From Anaerolineae bacterium (GTDB lineage: Bacteria; Chloroflexota; Anaerolineae; Aggregatilineales; J027), in assembly GCA_021463865.1 (NCBI GenBank), contig JAJTXY010000026.1, positions 1-56,057 of the forward strand: a stretch of 56,057 nucleotides of DNA, in the 5' to 3' direction. Shown here one piece after another: positions 32,956 to 42,080 of this stretch; the first letter of the stretch is position 1, and each line of letters opens with the position of its first letter. Under the pieces are notes generated by a model. It saw only the letters and a program-made list of their open reading frames with translations. It ran no database searches and was not told the origin of the DNA. The translations under genes and the position numbers were made by a program.

Positions 32956-34095
32956 ATGCACGAAGTGGCAAAAGGCTTGGCAGGGGTGATTGTAACCGAA
33001 ACAACCGCCAGCATGGTAGACGGTTCAGCCGGACACCTGACCTATCGTGGGTACGCCATTGAAGACTTGACCGCACACGCCAGTTATGAAGAAGCGGCTT
33101 ATTTATTGCTCCATCATCACCTGCCCAATCGTCGAGAATTGACCGAATTTCAAGCGGGCCTCGCTGCTGAAATGACGTTGGAACCGTATTTTGTCGAGGC
33201 GATGCGGCGTTTCCCCAAAAATTCTCATCCGTTAACCATTCTTCGCACACTGATTTCTATGACCGGGGTTTACGATCCCACTGCGGATGATAATTCACTG
33301 GAAGCCGAATTACGCAAAGCCAATCGCCTGATTGCCTATACCCCAATTTTTACAGCGGCATGGGCACGCATTCGACGAGGGTTAGCCCATATCCCACCCG
33401 ATACAAATCTGAGCCTCGCCGCCAATTTTTTGTACATGCACACGGGTATAAATCCAACCCCGGCGGAAATAGCGGCCCTGAATGTTTATCTCATTTTGAT
33501 GGCGGATCACAGCCTCAATCCCAGCACCTTTACCAGTCGGGTAGTTGCCAGCACAGACAGCGATATTTACAGCGCAATTACAGCGGCCCTCGGTGCGCTG
33601 AAAGGGCCAAAACACGGTGGTGCGAATGAAGCGACGATGGAAATGTTTATGGAGATCGGCAACCCTGAAAATGTGACGTCATTTTTTACCGAGCAGGTCA
33701 AAGGCAACGGGCGCAAAATTATGGGTTTTGGGCATCGGGTCTATCGTACTACCGACCCGCGTAGTGTCATTTTACGTCACCACACCGAAGCTCTTGCCAA
33801 AAATTTAGGGAACACGCACTGGTTCGACATTGCGGCAGGTCTGGAAAATCTGGCTCTGGCTGACCCCTATTTCATCGAACGACGCATCTATGCTAATGTG
33901 GATTACTATAGTTCAGTGCTACTGTATCTATTGGGGATTGAGCCAGATTTGATGCCGTTGGTGTTTGCAATGGGGCGTATGGCAGGCTGGGTCACGCATA
34001 TTTTGGAACAGCGGCTCGAAAAGCGGCTGATTCACCCTGAGGCCTTATACATAGGCGAAAGTGACCGTGTATGGGTGAAATTGGAAGATCGGTAG
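32956..34095 (+). CDS. gltA: Citrate synthase
   Basis: It condenses acetyl-CoA and oxaloacetate to citrate, the first step of the TCA cycle. The 379-residue length fits the short type II/Gram-positive and archaeal form. Catalytic residues are visible: His220 in KHGGANE, His260 in MGFGHRVY, and Asp316 in NVDYYSS. The N-terminal motif is DGSAGHLTYRGY. A GGAG site precedes the ATG. 2-Methylcitrate synthase is a close alternative that sequence alone does not exclude. Confidence 0.92.
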   Translation: MHEVAKGLAGVIVTETTASMVDGSAGHLTYRGYAIEDLTAHASYEEAAYLLLHHHLPNRRELTEFQAGLAAEMTLEPYFVEAMRRFPKNSHPLTILRTLISMTGVYDPTADDNSLEAELRKANRLIAYTPIFTAAWARIRRGLAHIPPDTNLSLAANFLYMHTGINPTPAEIAALNVYLILMADHSLNPSTFTSRVVASTDSDIYSAITAALGALKGPKHGGANEATMEMFMEIGNPENVTSFFTEQVKGNGRKIMGFGHRVYRTTDPRSVILRHHTEALAKNLGNTHWFDIAAGLENLALADPYFIERRIYANVDYYSSVLLYLLGIEPDLMPLVFAMGRMAGWVTHILEQRLEKRLIHPEALYIGESDRVWVKLEDR

Positions 34096-34129
34096 GGCGA
34101 TTTTGCTTAACCGCCCCAACGAAACTCGT

Positions 34130-35038
34130 TTATTTCTTGAATAGATTATTCAAAGCAGGCTCGATAGTGGGGTAGGTGAATTCAAAATGCTGGTTCTGCA
34201 AACGTTGTGGAATAGCCCGCTGACCATCAATCACCATGATTGCCATTTCACCAAACATGAGTTGCAGGGCCAATTTGGGGACAGGAATCACAGCGGGTTT
34301 TTGCATGATCTTGCCAACCTCGTGGGTAAAATCGCCATTGGTCAGCGGGTTGGGGGCCATAACGTTAAATACCCCTTTTGCGCCGTCATTTTCAATCAAA
34401 AAGCGGATGGCCTTAACCTCATCATCAATATGGATCCAAGGAAACCAATGACTGCCGTTACCAATTGGCCCACCCACCATTAACTTAAAAGGCAGCAGCA
34501 TTCGTGGTAACGCGCCGCCATCCATGCTCAAGACAACCCCGCTGCGGATGATGACCCGTCGTACACCCATGCTCTCGACGGCTTGGGTGGAGTCTTCCCA
34601 TTGTTTACAGACATCCGCTAGAAAATCATCGCCTGCCGGACTATCTTCGGTCAATACCTGATCGCCGGGAGTACCATAATAGCCGACAGCCGAGGATTGA
34701 ATAACGACACGCGGTTTTTCAGCGGCTTTTTCGATGGCATCTACGACGGCTGCCCCGGCATTAACGCGGCTCTCCAAAATCAGTTTTTTACGCTCGTCTG
34801 ACCAGCGTTTATCGCCAATGCCTGCCCCGGCGAGATTGACAATTGCGGTGTCACTGGTGATGAGGTTGCTCCATCCATCCCCAGATCGTGCCGTCCAATT
34901 TTCAATCCGTACTCCGGGTTCAATCTTGGCACTGCCGGGATTTCGACTCAGCACAATGACTTCATGCCCGTCTGCTAGAAGACTCTTGGCGAGGGCGCTT
35001 CCAATCAGGCCAGTGCCGCCTGTAATAATCACACGCAT
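34130..35038 (-). CDS. TIGR01777 family NAD(P)-dependent epimerase (SDR39U1/YfcH type)
   Basis: This is an extended short-chain dehydrogenase with the Rossmann motif ITGGTGLIGSALAKSL at the N-terminus. The family signature SRVNAGAAVVDAI and the SSAVGYYG active-site segment (Tyr-type) follow. The C-terminal DUF1731-like part reads MAPNPLTNGDF and ends in the PTIEPALNNL region. The physiological substrate of this family is unclear. AGGAGAG stands about 7 bases before the ATG. Confidence 0.9.
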   Translation of the reverse strand: MRVIITGGTGLIGSALAKSLLADGHEVIVLSRNPGSAKIEPGVRIENWTARSGDGWSNLITSDTAIVNLAGAGIGDKRWSDERKKLILESRVNAGAAVVDAIEKAAEKPRVVIQSSAVGYYGTPGDQVLTEDSPAGDDFLADVCKQWEDSTQAVESMGVRRVIIRSGVVLSMDGGALPRMLLPFKLMVGGPIGNGSHWFPWIHIDDEVKAIRFLIENDGAKGVFNVMAPNPLTNGDFTHEVGKIMQKPAVIPVPKLALQLMFGEMAIMVIDGQRAIPQRLQNQHFEFTYPTIEPALNNLFKK

Positions 35039-35139
35039 GGGAACTCTCCTTTTGATTCGCTATAATGCCTCTAGTTTAAACGCCTATTGTTTAAAAGATG
35101 CTTAAGCCCTGATGAGCAAACGTTGGTAATGCGTCGTGC

Positions 35140-35168
35140 TTGCGTAGAGCCGAATTCTGAGTTATACC
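35140..35168 (+). promoter_or_regulatory. Possible promoter of the FHA regulator gene
   Basis: TTGCGT (35140-35145) and TATACC (35163-35168) have a 17-base spacer. The predicted leader of about 55 bases before the ATG at 35229 shows no other clear element. Confidence 0.35.
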
Positions 35169-35228
35169 CCATACTTTCAGCAGGGCGTTTCTATATTAAC
35201 TCGGAATAGATAGGTTGAGGTCTTATTT

Positions 35229-35888
35229 ATGTCAACCCCGCCATGTTTCTATATAAAAGAAGAGAACCGAATTGTGGGTCAGCTAGACTTGGCCCATTTT
35301 CCATTCACCATCGGACGGGCCAGAGAATGCGATTTTGTGATTGATACCACCGAGATTTCGCGGGTGCATCTCAAGTTGGAATTTTCGCACGATCAGGTCG
35401 TGGCGATTGACCCCGGCAGCACCAATGGCTCATTTTTGAATGATGTACGCCTACTGCCCAACCGCGAATATCGCCTTAAAGCCAATGACGTATTAAACTT
35501 GGGCAATGCGTGTATTCTCGTGTTCGATGACCCCGCGACGACGGCCCAAGTAGACCCACGCCATGCTCGCATCGAAGGGTTGCGTTTGGATGAGACCACC
35601 GCGCAGGTGTTTGTGATGAATCAGCGCCTTGATCCGCCCCTAAGCCCTAGCCAAATTTTATTGCTGCAATTGTTGATGCGGAATGAAGGGGCGGTAGTCA
35701 CCCGTGAAGACATCCGCGATTTTGTGTGGCATGGCAAAGAAATCACCGACCAAGCCCTTGATGCACTGGTGAGTCGGCTGCGAAAGCGCCTTGAAGAAGT
35801 TGACCCCGAACATGAATATATTACGACGCGGCGTGGGTTTGGTCTAATCTTCCGAAATCGGCATATTGACTGGGCAAATTCGATCTAA
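35229..35888 (+). CDS. FHA domain protein with C-terminal winged-helix DNA-binding domain
   Basis: The FHA domain (about residues 15-100) has the phosphothreonine-binding residues in the expected order: TIGRA (Gly29/Arg30), SRVH (Ser44 to His47) and GSTNGSFLN (63-71). The C-terminal part (about 125-210) is an OmpR/PhoB-type winged helix, with LVSRLRKRLEE as recognition helix and a TRRGFGLIF wing. It has no receiver domain. The protein probably couples Thr phosphorylation by a kinase to DNA binding, as in EmbR-like regulators. The kinase is not in the window. Confidence 0.88.
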   Translation: MSTPPCFYIKEENRIVGQLDLAHFPFTIGRARECDFVIDTTEISRVHLKLEFSHDQVVAIDPGSTNGSFLNDVRLLPNREYRLKANDVLNLGNACILVFDDPATTAQVDPRHARIEGLRLDETTAQVFVMNQRLDPPLSPSQILLLQLLMRNEGAVVTREDIRDFVWHGKEITDQALDALVSRLRKRLEEVDPEHEYITTRRGFGLIFRNRHIDWANSI

Positions 35889-36025
35889 GGCCATTGATCT
35901 GTAAGGCAGTAGTGGGTTTGGCGGCGATTACCCGTCAAGTTATCCCCGTTTAGGTGGGCTATCCTAACAAACATACTGTGGTGGTTAAAATGCCCCCCTA
36001 ACCATCCGGTTGCTCCCTAATCGCT

Positions 36026-36058
36026 GAACCCCCAAAGACGGGGGTTTAGTGTTTATTT
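36026..36058. terminator. Terminator between the FHA gene and the DUF4240 remnant
   Basis: GAACCCCC (36026-36033) pairs with GGGGGTTT (36040-36047), including a G-T end pair, around 6 bases. AGTGTTTATTTT follows on the plus strand. The 170 bases between the FHA stop and this point contain only minor inverted repeats. Confidence 0.6.
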
Positions 36059-36641
36059 TATGAGCCACCAAAGTTGGCACGTAGTTTCGGCAATAGGGCT
36101 TTTAACTTATCTACATCTTCGTTCCATTCCAATACGATTTCAGTGGGCTGGCCGTATCCATATTTTTGGATATACATTTCCGTGAAATTGTCTTTCCCTG
36201 TGACTAATTTGTGGGCTTTCGTTGGCGCATACATAATTTCTTCCCAGAAAATATCATCTGATTCAACAAACTCTACCAACACTTCAGGGTCAGCCACCAC
36301 CCGCCGAAAAGTCGTTTGACCCTGCATAATCAACCATGCCCGAAAATAATCGAACGCATCATCCGAGCAGCCACTATTAATGATATAGACCGCTGCCCAA
36401 AGGGTTGAAGTGTAGCTTGCATTCATGGCACATCAAAGTGTTTCTCATAGGCCAGAATTTCATCAGGTGGTAGCTGTGATAATTTGGCAATAAGCGTTTG
36501 CACCCCAGCAGTGCCACTTTCTTGAACCTCATCTATCAATTGCTAAAAACGGATTTCATCCATCGTCTGATTGACCTCACAAATTTGTACATGAAGTGGC
36601 TTGAACAAATCCACAATTTCTGTAAAACTCGTAGCCATCAT
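36058..36641 (-). pseudogene. DUF4240 protein gene broken by a stop codon and a frameshift
   Basis: The open part 36426-36058 encodes 122 residues with the DUF4240 core (LWAAVYIINSGCSDDAFDYF, RAWLIMQGQ). The missing N-terminus is still readable upstream. From ATG 36563 the frame gives MDEIRF, then TAG (36545-36543) where the family has Trp in FWxLI, then QLIDEVQESG and LSQLPPDEILAYEKHFDV. The frame is then lost by one base just before 36426. Twenty-six further codons run up to an ATG at 36641. I infer recent decay. The family function is unknown. Confidence 0.75.
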
Positions 36642-36676
36642 CTATTGTATTACAGAGGCTAGGACTTCTCAGCAGC

Positions 36677-38587
36677 ATGTCCGTACTCACCGCAATTCAT
36701 GTCAACAAAGCATTTGGCCCCGATGAACTATTTGGCGGCATTTCGGTTTCGATTCCCAACCATGCCAAAATCGCACTGGTCGGGCCAAATGGCGCAGGCA
36801 AAACCACCCTTCTGAATATCCTGATTGGCAACGACGAACCCACTACCGGCAAGGTTGAAACCAAGCGGGGTTTAAGAATTGGCTTTTTGCCGCAACGCCC
36901 CAAATTGACGGGTAATCGCACCATCTGGGAAGAAATGCTGACCGCGTTTGAACCCCTGTTGGCCCAACAAGCCAGATTGACCGAATTGGAACATGCCCTC
37001 GCTGACGGTGCTAACAATGGCGACCATGATGAATTATTGCGGCGCTATGGTGCGGCCCAAGAAGCCTTTCAAGAGGCAGGGGGCTACACCTATGAGACTG
37101 AAATCAAGCGGGTGTTGATGGGGTTGGGTTTTAAGCAGGATGAATTTTCGCGTCCCCTGACCTTACTTTCCGGTGGGCAAGTCACCCGCGCATTATTGGC
37201 CCGCTTGCTGTTGGAAGTACCTGAATTATTGGTATTGGACGAACCGACCAACCATCTCGACATCAATGCCGTCGAATGGCTGGAAGGGTATCTGCGCACA
37301 TGGCAGGGGGCATTGTTGCTCGTCAGCCATGACCGCTATTTTATGGATAAGGTCGTTAATGTCGTTTGGGAACTCGAATTTGGAGAACTGGACACCTATC
37401 ACGGCAATTACAGCCATTATGTCCAGCAACGGCAAGAACGCCACGAGCGCATGTTGAAAGAATATGAGTCGCAGCAGGAATTTATCAAAAAAGAGCAGGA
37501 CTACATTGCGCGTAACATCGCAGGGCAGAATACCAATCAAGCCAAAGGCCGCCGTCGTCGCTTAGAACGTCTCATTAAAGAGGGGGAGTGGATCAAAAAA
37601 CGCCCCCAGACCAAACACAAACTGCATATGCGTTTGGAGGCCTCCCGTACAGGCAATGAAGTATTCAAAACAAAGGGCATGGCGATTGGCTACCCCGATG
37701 CCGACGAACCCCTATTTGATGTCTCCGAAATCTTACTGATGCGCGGCGAGGTCGCGGCGATTATCGGGCCAAATGGGTCGGGCAAATCCACCTTTTTGAA
37801 AACAATTTTGGGCGCCCTTCAACCCCTGCAAGGTCAATATCAGTGGGGGGCGCGGGTCGAAATCGGCTATTTCGCGCAGGCTCACGAGGGTCTGAATGCC
37901 GAAAACACGCTGCTCGAAGAAATCCTGCAAACCAAAGATATGCCCATCAGCCAAGCCCGTAATTATCTAGCGACCTATTTGTTCACCGGGGATGATGTGT
38001 ATCGCCAAATCAGCACGTTGTCGGGTGGGGAGCGTGGACGCTTGGCATTGGCAAAATTATCGCTGGCAGGGGCCAATGTGCTGCTGCTAGATGAACCGAC
38101 CAACCATCTCGATATTGCCTCGCAAGAAATTTTGCAGAATGTACTGGTGGACTATGAAGGCACCATTTTGCTGGTCAGCCATGACCGTTATCTGATTGAC
38201 GCCCTCGCCACGCAGATTTGGGCAGTACGCCCAGACGGTATGACCATTTTTCAGGGGGCCTATCATGACTATGTGACCCTGCGCGAACAAGAGGCGGCAA
38301 AATTGGCCGAGGCTGTCAATCCATCCAGTAAAAATAATGGTCGCCAAGCCAAACCTGTCGTCGAAAAACACCCCAGTGGACTTTCCCAATTTCAACGCAC
38401 CAAACGTCTTGCCGAACTTGAAGCCCAAATTCATAAATTAGAGGTCGAATTGCAAACCATTTTGGATAATCTCGAAATTGCCAGCGCCGCCGGAAAAGTA
38501 CAAGAAGTATCGCGCTTGGGTCAGCAGTATACTGAGACGGAAGCCGCCCTCGATGCGACGATGGCGGAGTGGGATGGACTCGCATAA
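36677..38587 (+). CDS. ABC-F family ATPase (ribosome-associated)
   Basis: Two ABC domains lie in one chain with no membrane helices. Domain 1 has GPNGAGKTT, LSGGQVTRALLARLL and VLDEPTNHLD. Domain 2 has GPNGSGKST, LSGGERGRLALAKL and LLDEPTNHLD. The linker between them is the charged ABC-F arm (KGRRRRLERL). A C-terminal coiled coil follows at about residues 560-636 (AELEAQIHKLEVEL). ABC-F proteins act at the ribosomal E site in translation control or antibiotic resistance. This layout is closest to Uup/YdiF-type housekeeping members. Confidence 0.92.
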   Translation: MSVLTAIHVNKAFGPDELFGGISVSIPNHAKIALVGPNGAGKTTLLNILIGNDEPTTGKVETKRGLRIGFLPQRPKLTGNRTIWEEMLTAFEPLLAQQARLTELEHALADGANNGDHDELLRRYGAAQEAFQEAGGYTYETEIKRVLMGLGFKQDEFSRPLTLLSGGQVTRALLARLLLEVPELLVLDEPTNHLDINAVEWLEGYLRTWQGALLLVSHDRYFMDKVVNVVWELEFGELDTYHGNYSHYVQQRQERHERMLKEYESQQEFIKKEQDYIARNIAGQNTNQAKGRRRRLERLIKEGEWIKKRPQTKHKLHMRLEASRTGNEVFKTKGMAIGYPDADEPLFDVSEILLMRGEVAAIIGPNGSGKSTFLKTILGALQPLQGQYQWGARVEIGYFAQAHEGLNAENTLLEEILQTKDMPISQARNYLATYLFTGDDVYRQISTLSGGERGRLALAKLSLAGANVLLLDEPTNHLDIASQEILQNVLVDYEGTILLVSHDRYLIDALATQIWAVRPDGMTIFQGAYHDYVTLREQEAAKLAEAVNPSSKNNGRQAKPVVEKHPSGLSQFQRTKRLAELEAQIHKLEVELQTILDNLEIASAAGKVQEVSRLGQQYTETEAALDATMAEWDGLA

Positions 38588-38596
38588 GAGAAATTT

Positions 38597-38625
38597 TTGC
38601 ATCCCTGCCCCGCCGAAACTATAAT
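38597..38625 (+). promoter_or_regulatory. Promoter of the liv operon
   Basis: TTGCAT (38597-38602) and a perfect TATAAT (38620-38625) are spaced by 17 bases, giving a leader of about 50 bases before livK. Confidence 0.65.
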
Positions 38626-38682
38626 GAATAACCATCCATTTGGGTGGACACTAAATATTCTTATAAGGAGAGAATCCTACTT

Positions 38683-39951
38683 ATGCGAAGTAAAAATTTG
38701 CTATTCGTTTTTGTTTTAATTGCCACACTCGCCTTGCCACTCGGCGCGATGGCGCAAGATGATGGGGAACGTCCCCTCATTGGTGCATGGGATACCTGCG
38801 CTGATCCGGTGAGCCTATCCGGTGAAGTGAAAATTGGGGTTGCCTTTGCCCAAAGTGAAGCCGCCGCGATTTATGGTGTGCCCCAACAACAAGCCGTTGA
38901 ATTGGCGATTGCTGAAATCAACGAAAGCGGGTATCTGGGTGAAGCAACCCTTGTAGCCGTGACCGAAGATGCAGGCAGCACCCCTGAGACCGCGATTTCG
39001 GCTTTCACCAACTTGGTGGCCGAAGATGTTTCAGCCATCATCGGGCCAACCCTCTCCAATCAAGCGATGGCGGCTGACCCGGTGGCTTTTGGGACGGAAC
39101 GCCAAGAATCCGGTGATCCTCTCATCCCTGTGGTTGGTGTCAGCAACACCCGCACGGGGATGGAAACTGATTTTGCTGCCAGCTATGGGGATGGCGGGGC
39201 CTATTTCCGTCGCATCAGTCTGCCCGAATCCAAAGTGATCCCCGGCACGGTTGAACAAGTCGTGGATATTCTCGGTATCGAAACCGTTGGGATCATGTAC
39301 AGCGACAACGACCAATTTACTGCCAGTGCCTATGAAGTATTCGTTTCGGCGTTGGAAGAAAGTGGCGTTGAAATCGTGGCGACTGAAACCTTTGCGACAG
39401 GTGACGTAGATTTTACCGCGCAGTTGACCAATATTATCGCTGCTAATCCGGATGCGATTGTGGTTTCCGCGCTGGCTGCTGAAATTGTGCCACTGCTCGA
39501 ACAGGCCCGCAGCCAACTGGGTTACACTGGCCCCATCATCGGTGGTAATGGTTTCAATACCCCCGGCATCGCCTCTGAAGATCGTGGCGCTGGCACGGAT
39601 GCCAATGGCGTGGTCGTGGGTGGTGCTTGGAATGTGGCCCGCCAGAACGAAATTAGCACGGCCTTCACCGCCAAATATGAAGAAGAATATGGTACACCCG
39701 CTGACCAGTTCGCGGTGCAGGCCTATACAGGCACATGGGTCGTTGCGACAGCCATTCGCTGTGCCGACTCCGCTGACCCGGCTGCTGTGTTAGAAGCGCT
39801 CGCGGCCACTGCTGATTTTGAGACTCCGCTGGGAACGTTCTCTTTTGACGAAGAAGGCCTACCGGAGCATGAACCGGTTGCCCAGATCATCAAAGATGGA
39901 CAATATCTGTTGTTGACCGAAGAATCGGCGGCAGAAGTATTCGGTGAATAA
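38683..39951 (+). CDS. livK: Branched-chain amino acid ABC transporter substrate-binding protein
   Basis: This is a periplasmic or lipid-free external binding protein of the Leu/Ile/Val-binding (type I fold) family. A signal peptide covers the first 25 residues (LLFVFVLIATLALPLGAMA, cleaved near AMA-QDD). The body shows VKIGVAFAQSE, VTEDAGSTPETA, IIGPTLSNQA and a GPIIGGNGF segment. The start at 38683 is chosen because the signal peptide begins there and AAGGAG lies upstream; a GTG 39 bases earlier is only an ORF extension. The ligand may be another amino acid or an amide. Confidence 0.9.
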   Translation: MRSKNLLFVFVLIATLALPLGAMAQDDGERPLIGAWDTCADPVSLSGEVKIGVAFAQSEAAAIYGVPQQQAVELAIAEINESGYLGEATLVAVTEDAGSTPETAISAFTNLVAEDVSAIIGPTLSNQAMAADPVAFGTERQESGDPLIPVVGVSNTRTGMETDFAASYGDGGAYFRRISLPESKVIPGTVEQVVDILGIETVGIMYSDNDQFTASAYEVFVSALEESGVEIVATETFATGDVDFTAQLTNIIAANPDAIVVSALAAEIVPLLEQARSQLGYTGPIIGGNGFNTPGIASEDRGAGTDANGVVVGGAWNVARQNEISTAFTAKYEEEYGTPADQFAVQAYTGTWVVATAIRCADSADPAAVLEALAATADFETPLGTFSFDEEGLPEHEPVAQIIKDGQYLLLTEESAAEVFGE

Positions 39952-40011
39952 GGGTTGCGGGATGTAACTAGAGGCATCCCTTCAACCGAGTTTAGGTAGG
40001 AATCCAAAAGA

Positions 40012-40042
40012 AGGCAGGTTGTAAGGGGCCTGCCTCTTTTTT
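40012..40042 (+). terminator. Partial terminator between livK and livH
   Basis: AGGCAGG (40012-40018) pairs with CCTGCCT (40029-40035), followed by CTTTTTT. A smaller hairpin, GGGATG/CATCCC, lies at 39959-39980. Placement after the binding-protein gene fits the usual lowering of permease and ATPase expression relative to livK. Confidence 0.7.
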
Positions 40043-40074
40043 ATGAATTGATAGACTGACTGTCAAAAAATCTT

Positions 40075-41109
40075 ATGCAAGCATCAAATCTCGTTTTGAA
40101 ACTTAAATCTGTTGCGATTACTGCGCTGGTCATGCTCGGTATTGCGCTTTTTGCCTATGAACTGCCGGATATTCTCGACAAAAAAGTGTTAAGTCCAGAG
40201 CAGCATCTCACCACCGTCATCTGGGTTGGTAGTGTTTATAGCCTCTTTGCGTTGGGCTATGCCCTAGTATTTAGTATCTTAGGGGTGCTGAATCTCTCCC
40301 ACAGCGCGGTGTTTATGTGGGGTGGCTATATCGGGGTCATGTCGGTCATTCGCTATGATGTCCCGATTTACTACACCTTGCCGTTGGCGATGTTGGGTGG
40401 TGGGATCATCGGTGTTTTAGTAGATTTAATCGCTTTTGCCCCACTCCGTCGTCGCAATGCTCCCCGTATTTCCCAATTAATTAGCAGTCTCGGCGCGTCG
40501 GCGGTGTTGGTCAATCTGGCCCAACTCGAATTTGGCACATCCCCGGAGCGTTTTCCGCGCACTACCCTCAAAGAACTGCCCTATGAAGCCACTGTCGCCC
40601 GACCCTATACGATTGATTGGCTAGGGGCGGAATTTCGTATTACCCCGCTGCAAGTCTCGATTGTGGTCATTGCGTTTGCCCTGATGTTGCTGCTGCAATA
40701 TTTGGTGGCCCGCACCAAAACGGGTAAGGCGATGCGTGTCGTCGCCTTTAATCAAAAAGTGGCAGGCCTCTTGAGCATTAGTGTCGGCGGCATTTTCCGG
40801 CTAACCTTTTTCCTTGCAGGGGCATTGGCTGGGGCAGCAGGCGTGTTGTATGCGCTGGCCTATCCCTCCCTCACCCCTTTCACTGGGGATGAAATGGCCC
40901 TCAAGGGGTTAACCGTAATTGTCTTGGGGGGGCTGGGGAGTATACGTGGGGCAGTTTTGGGTGGCTTGTTGGTTGCTGCCTTTGAAGTCTATGCTACCGC
41001 AATCGGCTATAGCTGGCTCAAGGATGCCCTGCCGTTTGTCGCTTTATTCCTTATTTTGTTGTTTCGACCTCAAGGTCTCTTGGGCGAAGCAACGGTCAAA
41101 CGCGCTTAG
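40075..41109 (+). CDS. livH: Branched-chain amino acid ABC transporter permease LivH
   Basis: This polytopic permease of the LivH/LivM family has 344 residues, slightly longer than usual because of an extra N-terminal helix (VAITALVMLGIALFAYEL). Family segments include FALGYALVFSILGVLNLSH, SQLISSLGASAVL, GKAMRVVAFNQ and the C-terminal LTVIVLGGLGSIRGAVLGG. It forms the membrane pore with LivM. The start follows the partial terminator by about 30 bases. Confidence 0.92.
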   Translation: MQASNLVLKLKSVAITALVMLGIALFAYELPDILDKKVLSPEQHLTTVIWVGSVYSLFALGYALVFSILGVLNLSHSAVFMWGGYIGVMSVIRYDVPIYYTLPLAMLGGGIIGVLVDLIAFAPLRRRNAPRISQLISSLGASAVLVNLAQLEFGTSPERFPRTTLKELPYEATVARPYTIDWLGAEFRITPLQVSIVVIAFALMLLLQYLVARTKTGKAMRVVAFNQKVAGLLSISVGGIFRLTFFLAGALAGAAGVLYALAYPSLTPFTGDEMALKGLTVIVLGGLGSIRGAVLGGLLVAAFEVYATAIGYSWLKDALPFVALFLILLFRPQGLLGEATVKRA

Positions 41110-41117
41110 GGGGGAAT

Positions 41118-42080
41118 ATGGGATTTGTTTCAGATGCCCTCGCTTCGATTGGCCTCAACGAATTTGTCATTACCCTGATGTTTGTAAACGCCATTCTTGC
41201 GATGAGCATCTATCTGACGCTCTATGGCGGGATGTTTTCGCTGGCAAATGCGGGATTTATGGCAATCGGCTCGTATGTCTCGGTCATCTTGACGCAGAAT
41301 CATGACTGGCCTTTTCTCCCGGCAATTTTGGTGGGCATGGTCGCCGCTGGGTTAATCGCTATTCCCATTGGCCTGCCTGTATTGCGCTTACGTGATATTT
41401 ATTTGGCGATTGCCACCATCGGCTTTGTTGAGATCACCCGCATTATGATTCTCAACTTTGACAAAATCATTGCTGAAGTCTACACCCGTCTGCATATGGA
41501 ATCCGAACCTCCTAAAATCACCAATGGGCCGCTTGGCATCACAGGGATTCCGGTTGAAACCAAGCTGGAATATTTGATCGTGACGGTCATCATTCTCAGT
41601 TACTTTATGATCCGTATGCACCGTTCGCGTTTTGGCCGAGCACTGGCGGCTATCCGTCAGGATGAAAATGTGGCAGCTAGTCAGGGCATCAACGTCGTCT
41701 ATTATAAAAATGCCGCATTTATTCTTGGGGCGATGATGGCGGGTTTGGGGGGTGGTTTTAGCGGACACCTCTCGCGCATTATCCAACCGGGGAGTTATGG
41801 TTTCGGGACGGCAGTAGATATTCTCGCCTATTCCGTTTTGGGTGGAATCTCCAGTTGGTATGGCCCAATTCTCGGTGGATTGGCCCTCACCGCCCTACCC
41901 GAAGTGCTGCGCCCCCTCAAAGAATATACCGGGCTAATTAACGGCGTAGTGCTACTCATTTTTATTGCCTATCTCCCCGGTGGCTTGGGTGATCCGGCTC
42001 TGTGGCGCAGTGTCCGCAAGACTGCTGGTCGTATTGTTAATTTCATCAACAAAGGCAAGACCGCCAATGCTGGTGCTTAA
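41118..42080 (+). CDS. livM: Branched-chain amino acid ABC transporter permease LivM
   Basis: The second permease has 320 residues. It shows MSIYLTLYGGMFSLANAGFM, LPVLRLRDIYLAIATIGF, the cytoplasmic coupling segment GRALAAIRQDENVAASQGIN, and VDILAYSVLGGISSWYGPILG. It lies 8 bases after livH with GGGGG as ribosome-binding site, and overlaps livG by 14 bases. Confidence 0.92.
   Translation: MGFVSDALASIGLNEFVITLMFVNAILAMSIYLTLYGGMFSLANAGFMAIGSYVSVILTQNHDWPFLPAILVGMVAAGLIAIPIGLPVLRLRDIYLAIATIGFVEITRIMILNFDKIIAEVYTRLHMESEPPKITNGPLGITGIPVETKLEYLIVTVIILSYFMIRMHRSRFGRALAAIRQDENVAASQGINVVYYKNAAFILGAMMAGLGGGFSGHLSRIIQPGSYGFGTAVDILAYSVLGGISSWYGPILGGLALTALPEVLRPLKEYTGLINGVVLLIFIAYLPGGLGDPALWRSVRKTAGRIVNFINKGKTANAGA

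Noticed and set aside
41965-42066. Longer N-terminus for LivG
   Set aside because: It only reflects an open alternate frame within livM; the conserved LivG start is at 42067.
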